Part shown: piece by piece, positions 9,386 to 10,290 of the stretch | Position numbering within the stretch: position 1 is the first letter of the stretch | Layout: every line of letters begins with the position of its first letter | Source of the DNA: Chlamydiota bacterium | Lineage (GTDB): Bacteria; Chlamydiota; Chlamydiia; Chlamydiales; Rhabdochlamydiaceae | Direction of reading: 5' to 3' | Length of the DNA: 10,290 bases | NCBI GenBank assembly: GCA_027348355.1 | Contig: DAIEPN010000006.1 | Coordinates: 1-10,290, forward strand | The notes under the pieces: generated by a model | What the model was told of the DNA's origin: nothing | Databases searched by the model: none | The model's input: only the letters and a program-made list of their open reading frames with translations | Position numbers and translations under genes: made by a program

Positions 9386-10290
9386 ATGTCACAAGAAGAT
9401 TTTGCTGGTTCCCATTTTGACAAATTTACGATAAAAATCGCCTCCGATGATGTCATCAGGAATGAATGGTCTCGCGGCGAGATCAAGAAACCTGAGACGA
9501 TCAATTATCGTACATTTAAGCCGGAGAAGGGTGGATTATTTTGTGAAAAGATTTTTGGTCCAACTCGTGATTGGGAGTGTGCTTGCGGAAAATATAAAAA
9601 AATCAAGCACAAAGGGATTGTTTGCGACCGCTGCGGCGTAGAAGTTACGTTTTCTAAAGTTCGTAGAGAGCGCATGGCACATATTGACTTAGCCGTTCCA
9701 GTTGTCCATATTTGGTTTTTCAAAAGCATGCCATCACGTATTGGTAACATTCTTGGAATGACCGCAACAGATCTAGAAAGAGTCATTTATTACGAAGAAT
9801 ATGTTGTTTTAGACCCAGGTCGTACTACACTTGAGAAAAAGCAGCTCCTGTCCGACGCAGAATATCGTGAGTCACAAGAGAAATGGGGGTCGGATGCTTT
9901 TGTAGCTAAAATGGGTGCAGACGCGATACGTGAATTATTAGAGAAGGAAGATCTCCAAACTTTAGTTGTCGATCTAAAAGAAAGACTACGCAAAACAAAA
10001 TCTATGCAAGCTCGCATGAAACTTGCGAAGAGATTGAAAATCGTAGAAACTTTCACCTCTTCTCCAAACAAACCTGACTGGATGGTCATGTCTTGTATTC
10101 CCGTGATCCCACCGGACCTTCGTCCGCTGGTACCTTTGGATGGCGGAAGATTTGCAACATCTGATTTAAACGATCTGTACCGCCGTGTGATCAATCGTAA
10201 CAACCGTTTAAAATCGATCTTACGTCTAAAGACGCCAGACGTGATTGTTCGCAATGAAAAACGTATGCTCCAAGAAGCTGTTGATGCTTT
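9386..10290 (+). CDS. rpoC: DNA-directed RNA polymerase subunit beta', 5' part
   Basis: RpoC is the beta' subunit, which carries the catalytic Mg2+ site. The window holds the first 301 complete codons of an expected roughly 1390, and the frame is open to the window end with no stop. The start ATG has GGAG (9376-9379) 6 bases upstream and lies 22 bases after the rpoB stop. Visible parts are the N-terminal '[36 protein letters not shown]' and the zinc-binding domain with cysteines 65, 67, 80 and 83 ('[20 protein letters not shown]'). Further on come '[15 protein letters not shown]' and the lid/clamp region with '[35 protein letters not shown]' and '[13 protein letters not shown]'. The catalytic NADFDGD motif lies beyond the window. 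Confidence 0.98.
   Translation, partial: MSQEDFAGSHFDKFTIKIASDDVIRNEWSRGEIKKPETINYRTFKPEKGGLFCEKIFGPTRDWECACGKYKKIKHKGIVCDRCGVEVTFSKVRRERMAHIDLAVPVVHIWFFKSMPSRIGNILGMTATDLERVIYYEEYVVLDPGRTTLEKKQLLSDAEYRESQEKWGSDAFVAKMGADAIRELLEKEDLQTLVVDLKERLRKTKSMQARMKLAKRLKIVETFTSSPNKPDWMVMSCIPVIPPDLRPLVPLDGGRFATSDLNDLYRRVINRNNRLKSILRLKTPDVIVRNEKRMLQEAVDA

Noticed and set aside
9505..10254. Two minus-strand frames (93 and 154 codons) opposite rpoC
   Set aside because: They are shadows of the rpoC frame, which itself runs open to the end of the window and has a clear zinc-binding domain and start site.

Overview
The window is a conserved translation and transcription gene block from a member of the Chlamydiae, most likely an environmental (Parachlamydia/Simkania/Waddlia-like) lineage and not Chlamydia itself. 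The order infA, tRNA-Thr, tuf, tRNA-Trp, secE, nusG, rplK, rplA, rplJ, rplL, rpoB, rpoC is, from memory, the order found in Chlamydia trachomatis. The proteins also look chlamydial: a 394-residue EF-Tu with '[12 protein letters not shown]', a short 82-residue SecE, and a 1253-residue RpoB with '[11 protein letters not shown]' and '[11 protein letters not shown]'. The genus assignment is uncertain. No horizontally acquired DNA, insertion sequence or CRISPR array is visible.

Layout. Positions 1-178 hold a strong intrinsic terminator for a gene upstream of the window and then about 100 bases with no recognisable feature. A sufE gene for Fe-S cluster assembly lies on the minus strand (179-613). 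The divergent gap 614-781 carries a good minus-strand promoter for sufE, an extended -10 promoter for infA, and a short tRNA-like remnant. From 782 onward everything reads on the plus strand: infA; a 101-base gap with an inverted repeat; tRNA-Thr(GGU); tuf; two small hairpins; tRNA-Trp(CCA); secE-nusG; the ribosomal protein genes rplK-rplA-rplJ-rplL; a terminator/attenuator region; rpoB; and the first 301 codons of rpoC, cut by the window end.

How it works together. IF1 and EF-Tu drive initiation and elongation. The two tRNAs probably ride on the tuf/secE transcript and are cut out of it. SecE belongs to the SecYEG translocon. NusG couples RNA polymerase to the ribosome or to Rho. L11, L1, L10 and L7/L12 build the L1 arm, the GTPase-associated centre and the L7/L12 stalk on which EF-Tu and other factors act. 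RpoB and RpoC are the two large RNA polymerase subunits. Short gaps with Shine-Dalgarno sequences overlapping the preceding stop codons indicate translational coupling in rplK-rplA-rplJ. The hairpins after rplL probably keep rpoBC expression below that of L7/L12.

No undescribed system is evident. The points worth a second look are small: a non-Watson-Crick 1-72 pair in tRNA-Thr, a tRNA remnant that forms part of the sufE promoter, a motif shared at identical distance before both tRNAs, and tandem terminator-like structures between rplL and rpoB.
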